The position numbers and the translations under genes are program-made. The notes under the pieces were generated by a model, which saw only the letters and a list, made by a program, of their open reading frames with translations, had not been told where the DNA came from and searched no databases. 12,387 nt of DNA, taken from assembly GCA_002784505.1 (NCBI GenBank), contig PFLF01000082.1:1342-13728 (forward strand). The letters run 5' to 3'. Below are positions 1 to 7,148 of the stretch, one piece after another (the first letter of the stretch is position 1; each line of letters opens with the position of its first letter). The stretch is from Candidatus Roizmanbacteria bacterium CG_4_10_14_0_8_um_filter_39_9 (GTDB lineage Bacteria > Patescibacteriota > Microgenomatia > UBA1406 > GWC2-37-13).

Positions 1-1
1 A

Positions 2-3000
2 ACATCAAACTGGGGAGGATATGGAGTTGTATACAATAAGCTTAAGCAGCCTCAAGATATTGAAATTAATGGTTCAAATTTGTATGTTGCAGATACCGGA
101 AACAACCGTGTAGTACGGCTTACCACGAGTGGAGTATTTGATGCGAACTGGTGGGGGTCTGAAGGATCGGGAAATGGTCAATTCAGTTCGCCCTATGGCG
201 TTGCGGTTGATGCCTCTAATTCTTATTTGTTTGTTGCAGATACGGGAAATAATAGGATCCAGGCAATGAACGTTGCGACACAGGCCTATGTTGCTAAAAC
301 GGGATCTTTAGGAGCAGGCACCACACAATTTAGCTATCCCCGCGACGTTGCCGTATACACTGATGTAGATCCAACAATTATCCACGTGTATGTTGCAGAC
401 TCTGGAAACAACCGTGTTGTTGAATATGCTTTTTCAACTGCTTCAAATACATTTAGCTATGAAGGAACCGTAAATACGACGTTTGCACAACCACAAAAAT
501 TAACAGCTGATACAAGTGGGAATGTGTTTGTAACCGACACAACAAATAAGGTATACAGCATCGATAGTGCAAGAAGTTACCAAGCGTACATCACCGTCCA
601 TGATTCGAAGGGAGCAGGGGGCGTGTCTATTAATGGATCGGCTTTGTATGTCATCGAGCCAAACACTCAAATTGGCACCTATAATGCGGGAACCGGAGCA
701 TACGTAACGTCGTTTGAAGATGAATCAAATAAACCTGCAGATGTTGCGCTTGATCAATGGGGCAATATTTACCTGGTAAATCAGACGACCCAGTCAGTTC
801 AAAAGTTCAATTCCGTCTTTACCCCTCTTGCCGAGTGGAAAAAATCATCAGGCTCCTTCAACGACCCGATGGGTATTGGAGTAAATACCGGAGGAGATGT
901 GGTCATTGCTGATACCGGAAATAATGAGGTGATCCGCTATGATACTAATGGGGTCCTTATCACGGGCATTCCGACTCCCATGGTCACCCCCGCAGGATAC
1001 TCTTCTCCAAAGGATGTTGGATTTGAAGATACGGGAGCAGTATATGTTTCAGATTCCAACAACAATCGTATCATGAAATATCTTTCAAATAATACAATGG
1101 AGTGGGCAATTGGCTATCCGACTCCCACGTGGGACCCTGCAGTTCCGACAACCGGCCCGCTCACTCCAACGGTTACCCCTCCAACCGGTCCTTATTTCAG
1201 TGGCCCCTATGGCGTGACGGTTGATTCTCAAAATAAGATTTATATAGCCGACACAGGGTACAGTCGTATTCAACGATTTGATGCCAATGGCACCTTTGAA
1301 AAATCATGGGGTGAATATGGATCTGCTGATAATCTTGCAGTCCCTCAATTTAAGAAGCCGCAAGGGATGGCTATCGAGGTTGTTTCCACTTCAGAGTATT
1401 GGATATATGTTGCAGATACGGATAATAACCGTATCCAACGGTTTGATCAAGACGGGACGATTAGCACTCGAACAAAATGGGGTGAAATTGGTACCAGTGA
1501 TGGCCAATTTATTAATCCAAGAAATGTAGCGATTGACTCGGCAAAGCGAGTTTATGTAAGTGAAGCGGACGATCCGGGCAATCCTGTGCATAACCGCCGC
1601 ATACAGGTATTTGGAAATGCCGCTCTGTCTGCGGGAGTTACCGCCGTTGAGACGAGCGGTACAGCGGTTACTGAGGACGGGAGCGTATATGATTTATACA
1701 CGGTGCGCCTGAATACACAACCGTCATCAACAGTTACTCTGACCATCTCATCATCTGACGCAACGCAGGTTACCACGTCAACATCAACATTAACCTTTAC
1801 TCAATACAACTGGAACGTCCCTCAGGCTGTTACCGTTATACCTGTGCATGATTATATTGATCAGGCAACAACACAACAAATGGTACTTTCACATACGGCA
1901 ACTTCATCTGATCCAAATTACAATAGTGGGATCAATTCGTTAAAAAATATACTGGTAACGTTGACCGACACGGACACTGTTGGGGTAACGCTCAGCAAAA
2001 CAGGGGTAAATGTATCTGAAAGCGGAACAACCGACACCTATACCGCCGTCCTTGATTCAAAACCGACAGCATCAGTCACCATCGCCGCAACAAGTGCAGA
2101 TGGAAATACTGTTATCAGCCCATCAACTGGAGTTTTTACAACTACTAACTGGAATATTCCACAAACACTTACCGTGTCATCCCCTCGTGACTATATTCAA
2201 AATGGAGATCATGACAGCATTATTACTCACGCCGTTTCAACAACCGATACTTCCGGATACCAAACAGCAACTGTTGCTTCAGTGACGGCCCACATAACTG
2301 ATAGTGCTTCGGATATTGCGGGAGTGACTATTTCCGCAGCAACCCCCTCCCCGACGGTGGAGGGCGGCTCTTCTTCAACCTATACAATTTCATTAGATAC
2401 AAAACCTTCTTCAGATGTGACGATAACCATTGCCGCAAGCTCATCGGCAGAACTGACCGTTTCCCCTACGACACTTACTTTTACCGGTGGCGCTTCAAGC
2501 AACTACAATATTGCACAAACAGTGACCGTAACGGCCGTAAATGATTCAATTGTGAATGATCCATCAAGCATCTATAAAAGCTCGTACATAAAATACACAC
2601 TTGCTTCAGCCGACTCAAACTATGTATACAATCCTGCCCTTCCGCCCCAGGACACACTCCCTTTTTCTGGTGTTTATAACGGCGCGGATGGAAACAATCT
2701 TACGCTTATCACTCACGAAGATGATGATACGGCAGGCGTTGTTTTTACAGAATCTGATGGCATAACCGAAATATACGAAGGACAAACAGCTGACACCTAT
2801 ACGGTAGCTCTTAACAGTAAACCAAGTAGTAATGTAGTATTTGGTCTGACCCATGACTACAATCTAACCATTTCGAAATCAACTCTCACATTCACGACGA
2901 CCAACTGGAATATGCCTCAAACTGCGACGGTAAGTGCAACAAATGATGGAATTTATTATGGAACGCCGAGTGCAACCATAACGCATACCATTACTTCATC

Positions 3001-4447
3001 GTCTGATCCAAGTTATCCTGCTTCCTCGACCGCAACTCTCTCGGTTATTACACATGATACGGATTATCCCGGTCTAACGATTACTCAGCCTAACGGTTCC
3101 GTCAATATTGTTGAGGGAGGGGTAACTGATGAATACTATATTAAATTAAAAACTCAACCTCTGGACACGGTTACCGTAACAATTGACGGTCAAGGGGCGG
3201 CAACAGCATCTCCATCCGCACTCACATTTACGACTGCCAACTGGGGAGCAAATCAGATAGCAACACTCTCAGCAATAAATGATTGGATCTATCAAGGTTC
3301 TCGTACTGCTTTGATAAAACACATCATGACCTCGTCAGGTGATGCCGGATATGAAAATTTAGTTCAGTATCTCACCGTCAATATTACTGATGACGACACA
3401 ACCGTCCCAGGAGTTCAGATTCTCCAAACGGGAGACGGGACATCTGTCACGGAGGCCGGAAACACTGATACTTATACGATGGTACTTACCAGCAAACCTA
3501 CCGCGAATGTAAAAATAAAGATTGTCGGAGATAATTGGCAGGCAACCACATCGGCATCTTTGTATACCTTTACGCCATCTCTTTGGAATATTCCTCAGAC
3601 TGTCAATGTACGAGCCATTGACGACGTTGGAATTGACGGGACACAGACAACCGTCTTCAAACATATTATTACCTCAACAGACTTACATTATCAACTGGCT
3701 ACGGTTGAGAACGTTAATGTCACCGCACAAGATAATGACCATACGGGCCCCGTGTCTACTCCTTCCTGTTCAAGTACCCCCCCTTATGACCGCCCATCCC
3801 TATTCCAAGCAGACACGACTCAAAACACCACGACGCTGTACTTCACCCCAATTAAGGATAATATCAGCTACTATTACATCGCATATGGATACAAACCAGG
3901 AGATATCCGATTTGGTGTAAGCTTTGACTATGGTTCATATGATGGAGTAATTGACTATACCATCAACATGCTTAACTCAGGGACAACTTATTATTATAAA
4001 GTTCGGGGAGGAAACGGGTGCGCAACAGGACCTTGGTCAAATGATATCGCAGCAACGACAACTGCCTCAGGAAGTGCGGCAACACGCGTCTATTATGCCT
4101 CTCCTGCATCATATGCATATAACACGGGCGGTTCAACCGGGGGATCATCTGAATCGGTAAGTGGTGGATCTGTATCTCATCCGCAGTTTACCTACAATTT
4201 GTATCTCGGATCAAGAGGGGCAGTTGTGAGATCTCTTCAAATGTATCTCAACGGACAGGGGTTTGTGGTAGCACAAAGCGGCGCGGGGAGCCCCGGAAAT
4301 GAAACTGATTATTATGGACCGTTGACTGCGGCAGCAGTCCGAAGATTTCAAGAGGCCCACTTTGCCGAAATACTCTCACCACTCGGATATTCATCTGGTA
4401 CCGGCATATTGGGACCGTCAACGAGAGCTTACATCAACTCACATTAA
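2..4447 (+). CDS. Giant NHL / Calx-beta-like / FN3 / peptidoglycan-binding surface protein, 5'-truncated
   Basis: The frame is open to the first base of the window, and the first visible codons already encode an NHL blade, so the true start and any signal peptide lie upstream; the TTG at 80 is not a real start. There are 1481 visible residues. Bases ~2-1612 encode at least 11 NHL blades, recognised by VADTGNNR-type turns (near 80, 233, 389, 899, 1046, 1244 and 1406) followed by aromatic residues; a Pro/Thr-rich insert (~1110-1190) separates blades 8 and 9. Bases 1631-3739 hold six Calx-beta-like repeats. Bases ~3740-4075 resemble FN3, including a TTYYYKVRGGNGC stretch. A Gly/Ser linker follows, then a PG_binding_1-type domain (~4170-4444) with LGSRGAVVRSLQ, YGPLTAAAVRRFQ and LGPSTRAYI. 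Known family behaviour suggests a secreted protein held on peptidoglycan, with the NHL propellers and beta repeats as binding and stalk regions; this is inferred, and no catalytic domain is visible. The convergent neighbour is an L,D-transpeptidase. The domain calls are secure; the ligand is unknown. Confidence 0.93.
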   Translation, partial: TSNWGGYGVVYNKLKQPQDIEINGSNLYVADTGNNRVVRLTTSGVFDANWWGSEGSGNGQFSSPYGVAVDASNSYLFVADTGNNRIQAMNVATQAYVAKTGSLGAGTTQFSYPRDVAVYTDVDPTIIHVYVADSGNNRVVEYAFSTASNTFSYEGTVNTTFAQPQKLTADTSGNVFVTDTTNKVYSIDSARSYQAYITVHDSKGAGGVSINGSALYVIEPNTQIGTYNAGTGAYVTSFEDESNKPADVALDQWGNIYLVNQTTQSVQKFNSVFTPLAEWKKSSGSFNDPMGIGVNTGGDVVIADTGNNEVIRYDTNGVLITGIPTPMVTPAGYSSPKDVGFEDTGAVYVSDSNNNRIMKYLSNNTMEWAIGYPTPTWDPAVPTTGPLTPTVTPPTGPYFSGPYGVTVDSQNKIYIADTGYSRIQRFDANGTFEKSWGEYGSADNLAVPQFKKPQGMAIEVVSTSEYWIYVADTDNNRIQRFDQDGTISTRTKWGEIGTSDGQFINPRNVAIDSAKRVYVSEADDPGNPVHNRRIQVFGNAALSAGVTAVETSGTAVTEDGSVYDLYTVRLNTQPSSTVTLTISSSDATQVTTSTSTLTFTQYNWNVPQAVTVIPVHDYIDQATTQQMVLSHTATSSDPNYNSGINSLKNILVTLTDTDTVGVTLSKTGVNVSESGTTDTYTAVLDSKPTASVTIAATSADGNTVISPSTGVFTTTNWNIPQTLTVSSPRDYIQNGDHDSIITHAVSTTDTSGYQTATVASVTAHITDSASDIAGVTISAATPSPTVEGGSSSTYTISLDTKPSSDVTITIAASSSAELTVSPTTLTFTGGASSNYNIAQTVTVTAVNDSIVNDPSSIYKSSYIKYTLASADSNYVYNPALPPQDTLPFSGVYNGADGNNLTLITHEDDDTAGVVFTESDGITEIYEGQTADTYTVALNSKPSSNVVFGLTHDYNLTISKSTLTFTTTNWNMPQTATVSATNDGIYYGTPSATITHTITSSSDPSYPASSTATLSVITHDTDYPGLTITQPNGSVNIVEGGVTDEYYIKLKTQPLDTVTVTIDGQGAATASPSALTFTTANWGANQIATLSAINDWIYQGSRTALIKHIMTSSGDAGYENLVQYLTVNITDDDTTVPGVQILQTGDGTSVTEAGNTDTYTMVLTSKPTANVKIKIVGDNWQATTSASLYTFTPSLWNIPQTVNVRAIDDVGIDGTQTTVFKHIITSTDLHYQLATVENVNVTAQDNDHTGPVSTPSCSSTPPYDRPSLFQADTTQNTTTLYFTPIKDNISYYYIAYGYKPGDIRFGVSFDYGSYDGVIDYTINMLNSGTTYYYKVRGGNGCATGPWSNDIAATTTASGSAATRVYYASPASYAYNTGGSTGGSSESVSGGSVSHPQFTYNLYLGSRGAVVRSLQMYLNGQGFVVAQSGAGSPGNETDYYGPLTAAAVRRFQEAHFAEILSPLGYSSGTGILGPSTRAYINSH
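1631..3739 (+). repeat. Six tandem Calx-beta-like repeats, protein level
   Basis: Units start at about 1631, 1976, 2315, 2729, 3065 and 3398, each 111-138 codons long. Each runs: hydrophobic strand, a V-x-E-G/S turn, a D-x-Y-T strand, KPS/KPT, LTFT, then NWNxPQ-x-V-x-A and an acidic end (DTD, DDD or DND). Unit 3 is the longest, with a Tyr/Pro-rich insert near 2625-2690, and it has lost the NWN tryptophan (SNYNIAQ). The acidic boundary motifs resemble Ca2+-binding linkers of Calx-beta and cadherin-like folds, but ion binding is inferred. Sequence divergence between units indicates old duplications. Confidence 0.8.
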
Positions 4448-4448
4448 A

Positions 4449-4545
4449 AATGTTCAATCTTCAGTAACCAATGATCAATGAATTTCCAATTATTCATTGA
4501 AACATTGATTATTCACTGAATATTGAATGTTGAAAATTGAACATT
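4449..4545. repeat. Long imperfect inverted repeat in a convergent gap; possible bidirectional terminator
   Basis: The gap after the surface-protein stop folds almost completely on itself. The outer arms AATGTTCAAT (4449-4458) and ATTGAACATT (4536-4545) match perfectly. TTCAATCTTCAG (4453-4464) pairs with CTGAATATTGAA (4516-4527) at 11 of 12 positions. At the centre TCAATGAAT pairs with ATTCATTGA around an 8-base loop. It lies between the 3' ends of two convergent genes, and its last bases include the stop codon of the L,D-transpeptidase gene. It could be a two-way terminator or a MITE-like dispersed element. No clear U-tract follows either arm, so termination is not proven. Confidence 0.7.
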
Positions 4546-5896
4546 AATCAAAAACTACTACATCCATCCCCACAAACGAAAAATCATATACTTCCTTCGC
4601 CGCGCCGATGTCAAGGGAGATGCATCCTCCCGTATGGGGAGATCCTAAAAATTCCCGTGGCCGTTGTTTGCGCTCTCCGCCCGCATACCAATACGGAAGT
4701 TCATGGATACCAAAATATGCATCCTGTCCTCCCGCCCATCCATAATAAAATGCCATCCAATAGGGCATGTAGACATTGTAAATATCCGAATACCCTTCCA
4801 GAGCTTTATTCATAATATTAAAGTGTCCTCGCGGAGTCGGATAGTATAATCCTGAAGATATTACATATGATTTAACGAGTATTCCCCCATCAAACAAAAA
4901 CATTTTTTGGTCCGAAACGTCCACTTCAATATATCGATTAGCAACCTCGCCGTGAGTGTTGGGATTTTCCCGTTGCTGCAAAGGAATATATTGTGTTGAT
5001 GCGGTTACCTGGCGGCTACGGGCAGTAAATGTAGATAAAACATCACTCTTGAGGAGTTTTTTATCAACCTTACTGCTTCGCGTTAAAAGAGGGTCAATCT
5101 TATTATCTAAGAGATAGGTGAGGAGTGTATCGTTGTGAGTATAAGAAACTTGTTTTGTTTGAGAATCATATGCAACATTAAATATGCTACGCAGCTCATC
5201 CCCCACCAAATGCACATACTGCAGGCCTTTCTCTGTTTGAATGACAATCTGAATCGGTTCGCGAAAATAACTTTGTATTTGCTGATTTGTTGTTTCCAAC
5301 TGTTTTTGCTTTTCGTCCGTTGAAAGCTGAATCAAACGAGGTTCAAAAATGCCATTCTCCTGTCCGAATCCAAATACAAGAAGAGACTGCAGATGTTCGC
5401 CATCGATTTGGTAAACACGTGAATTATTTTGAACAGTTAAAGATTTGTCAGTATTATCGACGGTTACCGTATCGTTTTTTGCCGTAAAGTCAAAGCGTGT
5501 TTTTTCAATATACGCCCGGTAATCCTGGGTAAATACAAGGGGGGTAATAACCATTTTTTGAGATGAAAAAGAACGAACGTATTTTATTACGTTTTGAGGG
5601 AATGAAAGATTGTTGTATTCGAAAATATTTTTGATGCCACTATTTACATCGAGAAGAATACCCAGTTGTTCGTAGCTCATCTTGTAGATTCTATCCTGAA
5701 TTTTGACCTGAAAGGTTTTTTGATAGTTTGCAAGTAATTTTTTCGAGATTTCCTTCTGTGTTATGTTTTCCACGTTTATTCTTCCCATATATACACCCTT
5801 ATACGACTTCTTTTGAATCTCTCGGTATGATACAATGAGGAACACGAAAAGGCTGATAAAACACACAAAAAAGAGAAGAATAAATAACTTTTTCAT
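4544..5896 (-). CDS. Membrane-anchored L,D-transpeptidase (YkuD) with PG_binding_4-like N-terminal region
   Basis: 450 residues. One membrane segment (about residues 4-23) anchors the protein with the rest outside. Residues ~35-250 resemble the PG_binding_4 type region common ahead of YkuD domains (G-V-Y-M-G-R-I-N-V start). The YkuD domain fills ~320-450 (YIEVDVSDQKMFLFDGG onward). Catalytic candidates are His398 (GIHELPYW), His421 and Cys425 in SPHTGGCISLD. The classic motif is S/T-HGC; here the His is three residues before the GC pair, a variant I associate with CPR and Gram-positive YkuD proteins. The expected reaction is formation of 3-3 peptide cross-links, or attachment of proteins to stem peptides, through an acyl-Cys intermediate. 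The ATG at 5896 is the only start that keeps the whole membrane segment. No Shine-Dalgarno sequence precedes it. The 16-bp gap to the divergent tRNA must hold its promoter. Confidence 0.9.
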   Translation of the reverse strand: MKKLFILLFFVCFISLFVFLIVSYREIQKKSYKGVYMGRINVENITQKEISKKLLANYQKTFQVKIQDRIYKMSYEQLGILLDVNSGIKNIFEYNNLSFPQNVIKYVRSFSSQKMVITPLVFTQDYRAYIEKTRFDFTAKNDTVTVDNTDKSLTVQNNSRVYQIDGEHLQSLLVFGFGQENGIFEPRLIQLSTDEKQKQLETTNQQIQSYFREPIQIVIQTEKGLQYVHLVGDELRSIFNVAYDSQTKQVSYTHNDTLLTYLLDNKIDPLLTRSSKVDKKLLKSDVLSTFTARSRQVTASTQYIPLQQRENPNTHGEVANRYIEVDVSDQKMFLFDGGILVKSYVISSGLYYPTPRGHFNIMNKALEGYSDIYNVYMPYWMAFYYGWAGGQDAYFGIHELPYWYAGGERKQRPREFLGSPHTGGCISLDIGAAKEVYDFSFVGMDVVVFD

Positions 5897-5900
5897 GTAA

Positions 5901-5915
5901 TGCTATATTTTAGCA
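5901..5915 (-). promoter_or_regulatory. Palindromic extended -10 element, candidate promoter of the L,D-transpeptidase gene
   Basis: On the minus strand the sequence reads TGCTAAAAT (5915 to 5907), an extended -10 box. Transcription would start near 5900, four bases ahead of the ATG at 5896, so the mRNA would be nearly leaderless. No good -35 is seen 16-18 bp upstream, which extended -10 promoters can tolerate. The same 15 bp read TGCTATATT on the plus strand because the element is an imperfect palindrome. The first three bases of the minus-strand box are the first three bases of the tRNA gene. Confidence 0.45.
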
Positions 5916-5989
5916 CTCATAGCTCAATTGGATAGAGCAAAAGCTTGCGGAGCTTTAGGTTGACAGTTCAAGTCTGTCTGAGTGCACCA
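5913..5989 (+). tRNA. tRNA-Arg, anticodon GCG
   Basis: A complete cloverleaf of 77 bases including the encoded CCA end. The acceptor stem GCACTCA (5913-5919) pairs perfectly with TGAGTGC (5979-5985), followed by discriminator A5986 and CCA. D stem: GCTC/GAGC. Anticodon stem: AAAGC/GCTTT, closing the 7-base loop TTGCGGA with anticodon GCG at 5947-5949. Variable loop AGGTT. T stem: GACAG/CTGTC around TTCAAGT. A20 in the D loop, C35 and G36 are arginine identity elements, and G36-G37 fits TrmD m1G37 methylation. GCG reads CGC and CGU. Most bacteria instead use an ACG anticodon converted to inosine. No convincing promoter lies immediately upstream: the plus-strand TGCTATATT box would start transcription inside the gene. 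Confidence 0.95.
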
Positions 5990-6001
5990 AGATTGCGAGT
6001 T

Positions 6002-6060
6002 TCCCGCAAAACGGGACTAACTCTCCGTAAGATTCGCATAAAGCTCATCAACGGAGAGTT
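6002..6060. repeat. Two hairpins between the tRNA and the TrmB-like gene; weak terminator candidates
   Basis: TCCCG (6002-6006) and CGGGA (6012-6016) form a 5-bp hairpin with loop CAAAA. AACTCTCCGT (6019-6028) and ACGGAGAGTT (6051-6060) form a perfect 10-bp stem with a 22-base loop, and its right arm lies in the last codons of the convergent regulator gene. Neither is followed by a T-run, so classical intrinsic termination is unlikely. They may serve tRNA 3' processing or mark the end of both transcripts. Confidence 0.45.
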
Positions 6061-6953
6061 GAGCAAGTCTCGCCGGGATCACTCAACTTCTTTCTTTTCT
6101 CCTCCTTCAAAAACTCATTTTCACCCAGTGAAAGCACAAATTTTTCCGTAACAGGTTGTGCAATCTGCCAAAGCATCTGGAAAATTGAGACGTATGAGGC
6201 GGCAACCTGACTACTTGTGAGGATGGATGCCCATAACTCATCATCTTTTCCAACAATCGTAATTACCTTATCAAGAAAAACAAACATATCGTGATGAAGT
6301 TCAAAAATCGGGTTTTCAATGTAGCGGTATTCATGATAATCAATATATGATTTATTACGTCCGTATTGGTATGTTAAAACATGGCGAGTCCAGTCGTTGA
6401 GATGCATAAGAGTTTTAACCCGCTTTTTCACTCCCCTATTCTTTAAGCTTTGAGATACTTCTTTATTTATATATTCTTTGCCCAAAGTATCCATTGACAT
6501 CATATGATCAAAATAATACATCTGTACATCATGTGGAATATTTCTCAATAATTCATATGCTCTCTTAATCCCTTCTTTTCCTGGGTAAAACTGTATCGCG
6601 GCATTATTTTCATGAGGGAGAAAGTCTTTTTTGAGGTCTAACAATATGTCAACAACATCTACTTCCAAGCGTGTCAACTCCTTTCTCCGTTTGAATATTG
6701 TCTCCCGAAGCACTGATGGGTTTTTAGGTACGATCCACGACTGTTGTTTTTCCAACCCTTGGCTGGTTTTTAAGGTGATAAGGCCTTTTAAGGCAAGTGA
6801 GGTCATCACATCATACACGGTCGTACGGGGAATACCGGTGAGCTTTGCAAGCTTGAATGGGGATATCTCGGTATGTTTAATAGCCTCAAGATAGACCACG
6901 GTCTCGTTCTTGGTGAGACCGAAGTCTGTGAGTGTTTTGTGGATTGTATCCAT
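6048..6953 (-). CDS. TrmB-family transcriptional regulator
   Basis: 301 residues from the ATG at 6953. Residues ~1-75 form a TrmB-type winged helix (LTDFGLTKNETVVYLEAI, then PFKLAKLTGIPRTTVYDVMTSLALKGLI), with the recognition helix around RTTVYDVM. A short helical stretch (~80-110, Arg/Lys/Glu-rich) follows, as in TrmB linkers and dimer coils. Residues ~117-270 form a mixed alpha/beta effector region (IQFYPGKEGIKRAYELL, FVFLDKVITIVGKDDELWASIL). In archaea TrmB proteins control sugar uptake; CPR genomes carry many copies of unknown ligand. A longer reading from 7004 would add 17 residues translated from an AT-rich inverted repeat and is rejected. The last ~12 residues (after KRKKL) look unconserved. 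Stop is TGA. The gene diverges from the exporter gene, a usual place for a local regulator, so control of that exporter is plausible but unproven. Confidence 0.88.
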   Translation of the reverse strand: MDTIHKTLTDFGLTKNETVVYLEAIKHTEISPFKLAKLTGIPRTTVYDVMTSLALKGLITLKTSQGLEKQQSWIVPKNPSVLRETIFKRRKELTRLEVDVVDILLDLKKDFLPHENNAAIQFYPGKEGIKRAYELLRNIPHDVQMYYFDHMMSMDTLGKEYINKEVSQSLKNRGVKKRVKTLMHLNDWTRHVLTYQYGRNKSYIDYHEYRYIENPIFELHHDMFVFLDKVITIVGKDDELWASILTSSQVAASYVSIFQMLWQIAQPVTEKFVLSLGENEFLKEEKRKKLSDPGETCSTLR

Positions 6954-6957
6954 ACTT

Positions 6958-7063
6958 AATATCAAATGACAAATCACAAATAACAAATCAATTACAAAAT
7001 TCAAATCACAAAACTAAGATGTTTTAAAATTTGTTATTTGAAATTGATTTGACATTTGATATT
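6958..7063. repeat. AT-rich inverted repeat (MITE-like) between divergent genes
   Basis: The left arm 6958-6988 and the right arm 7029-7063 are inverted copies. They share AATATCAAATG, CAAATCA and CAAATAACAAAT in order, differing by one substitution and one 4-base insertion in the right arm. The 40-base centre (6989-7028) is rich in further CAAAT-like words. The element fills most of the space between the TrmB-like and exporter starts. It may be a small non-autonomous mobile element or dispersed repeat. Its open frames on both strands create false N-terminal extensions for both neighbours (starts at 7004 and 7056). Confidence 0.75.
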
Positions 7064-7113
7064 GGTGATTTGTAATTATTTTAGTATAGCACCGTCGTCA
7101 CTGTCCGTCAACT

Positions 7114-7142
7114 TTGACAACATAGGCCTCTCCTACTATACT
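7114..7142 (+). promoter_or_regulatory. Near-consensus sigma-70 promoter giving a leaderless exporter mRNA
   Basis: The -35 box TTGACA (7114-7119) is a perfect consensus match. The spacer is exactly 17 bp. The -10 box TATACT (7137-7142) matches TATAAT at 5 of 6. The expected first transcribed base, seven positions past the -10 box, is 7149, the A of the exporter ATG. The transcript should therefore lack a 5' leader. This also supports 7149 as the true start. Confidence 0.82.
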
Positions 7143-7148
7143 ATCCTC

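Noticed and set aside
80..82. TTG start for the large surface protein
   Set aside because: The frame is open upstream to base 2 and encodes the front of an NHL blade, so the gene begins outside the window.
5904..5909. Plus-strand TATATT as the tRNA promoter
   Set aside because: Transcription would begin near 5916, inside the mature tRNA.
5986..6060. Integration site at the tRNA 3' end
   Set aside because: No second copy of the tRNA 3' end and no integrase is present in the window.
6954..7004. 17-residue N-terminal extension of the TrmB-like regulator
   Set aside because: It is translation of the AT-rich inverted repeat and precedes a normal TrmB start at 6953.
7056..7148. 31-residue extension of the exporter
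   Set aside because: It starts at a TTG in the repeat and runs through a strong promoter; 7149 gives the family length.
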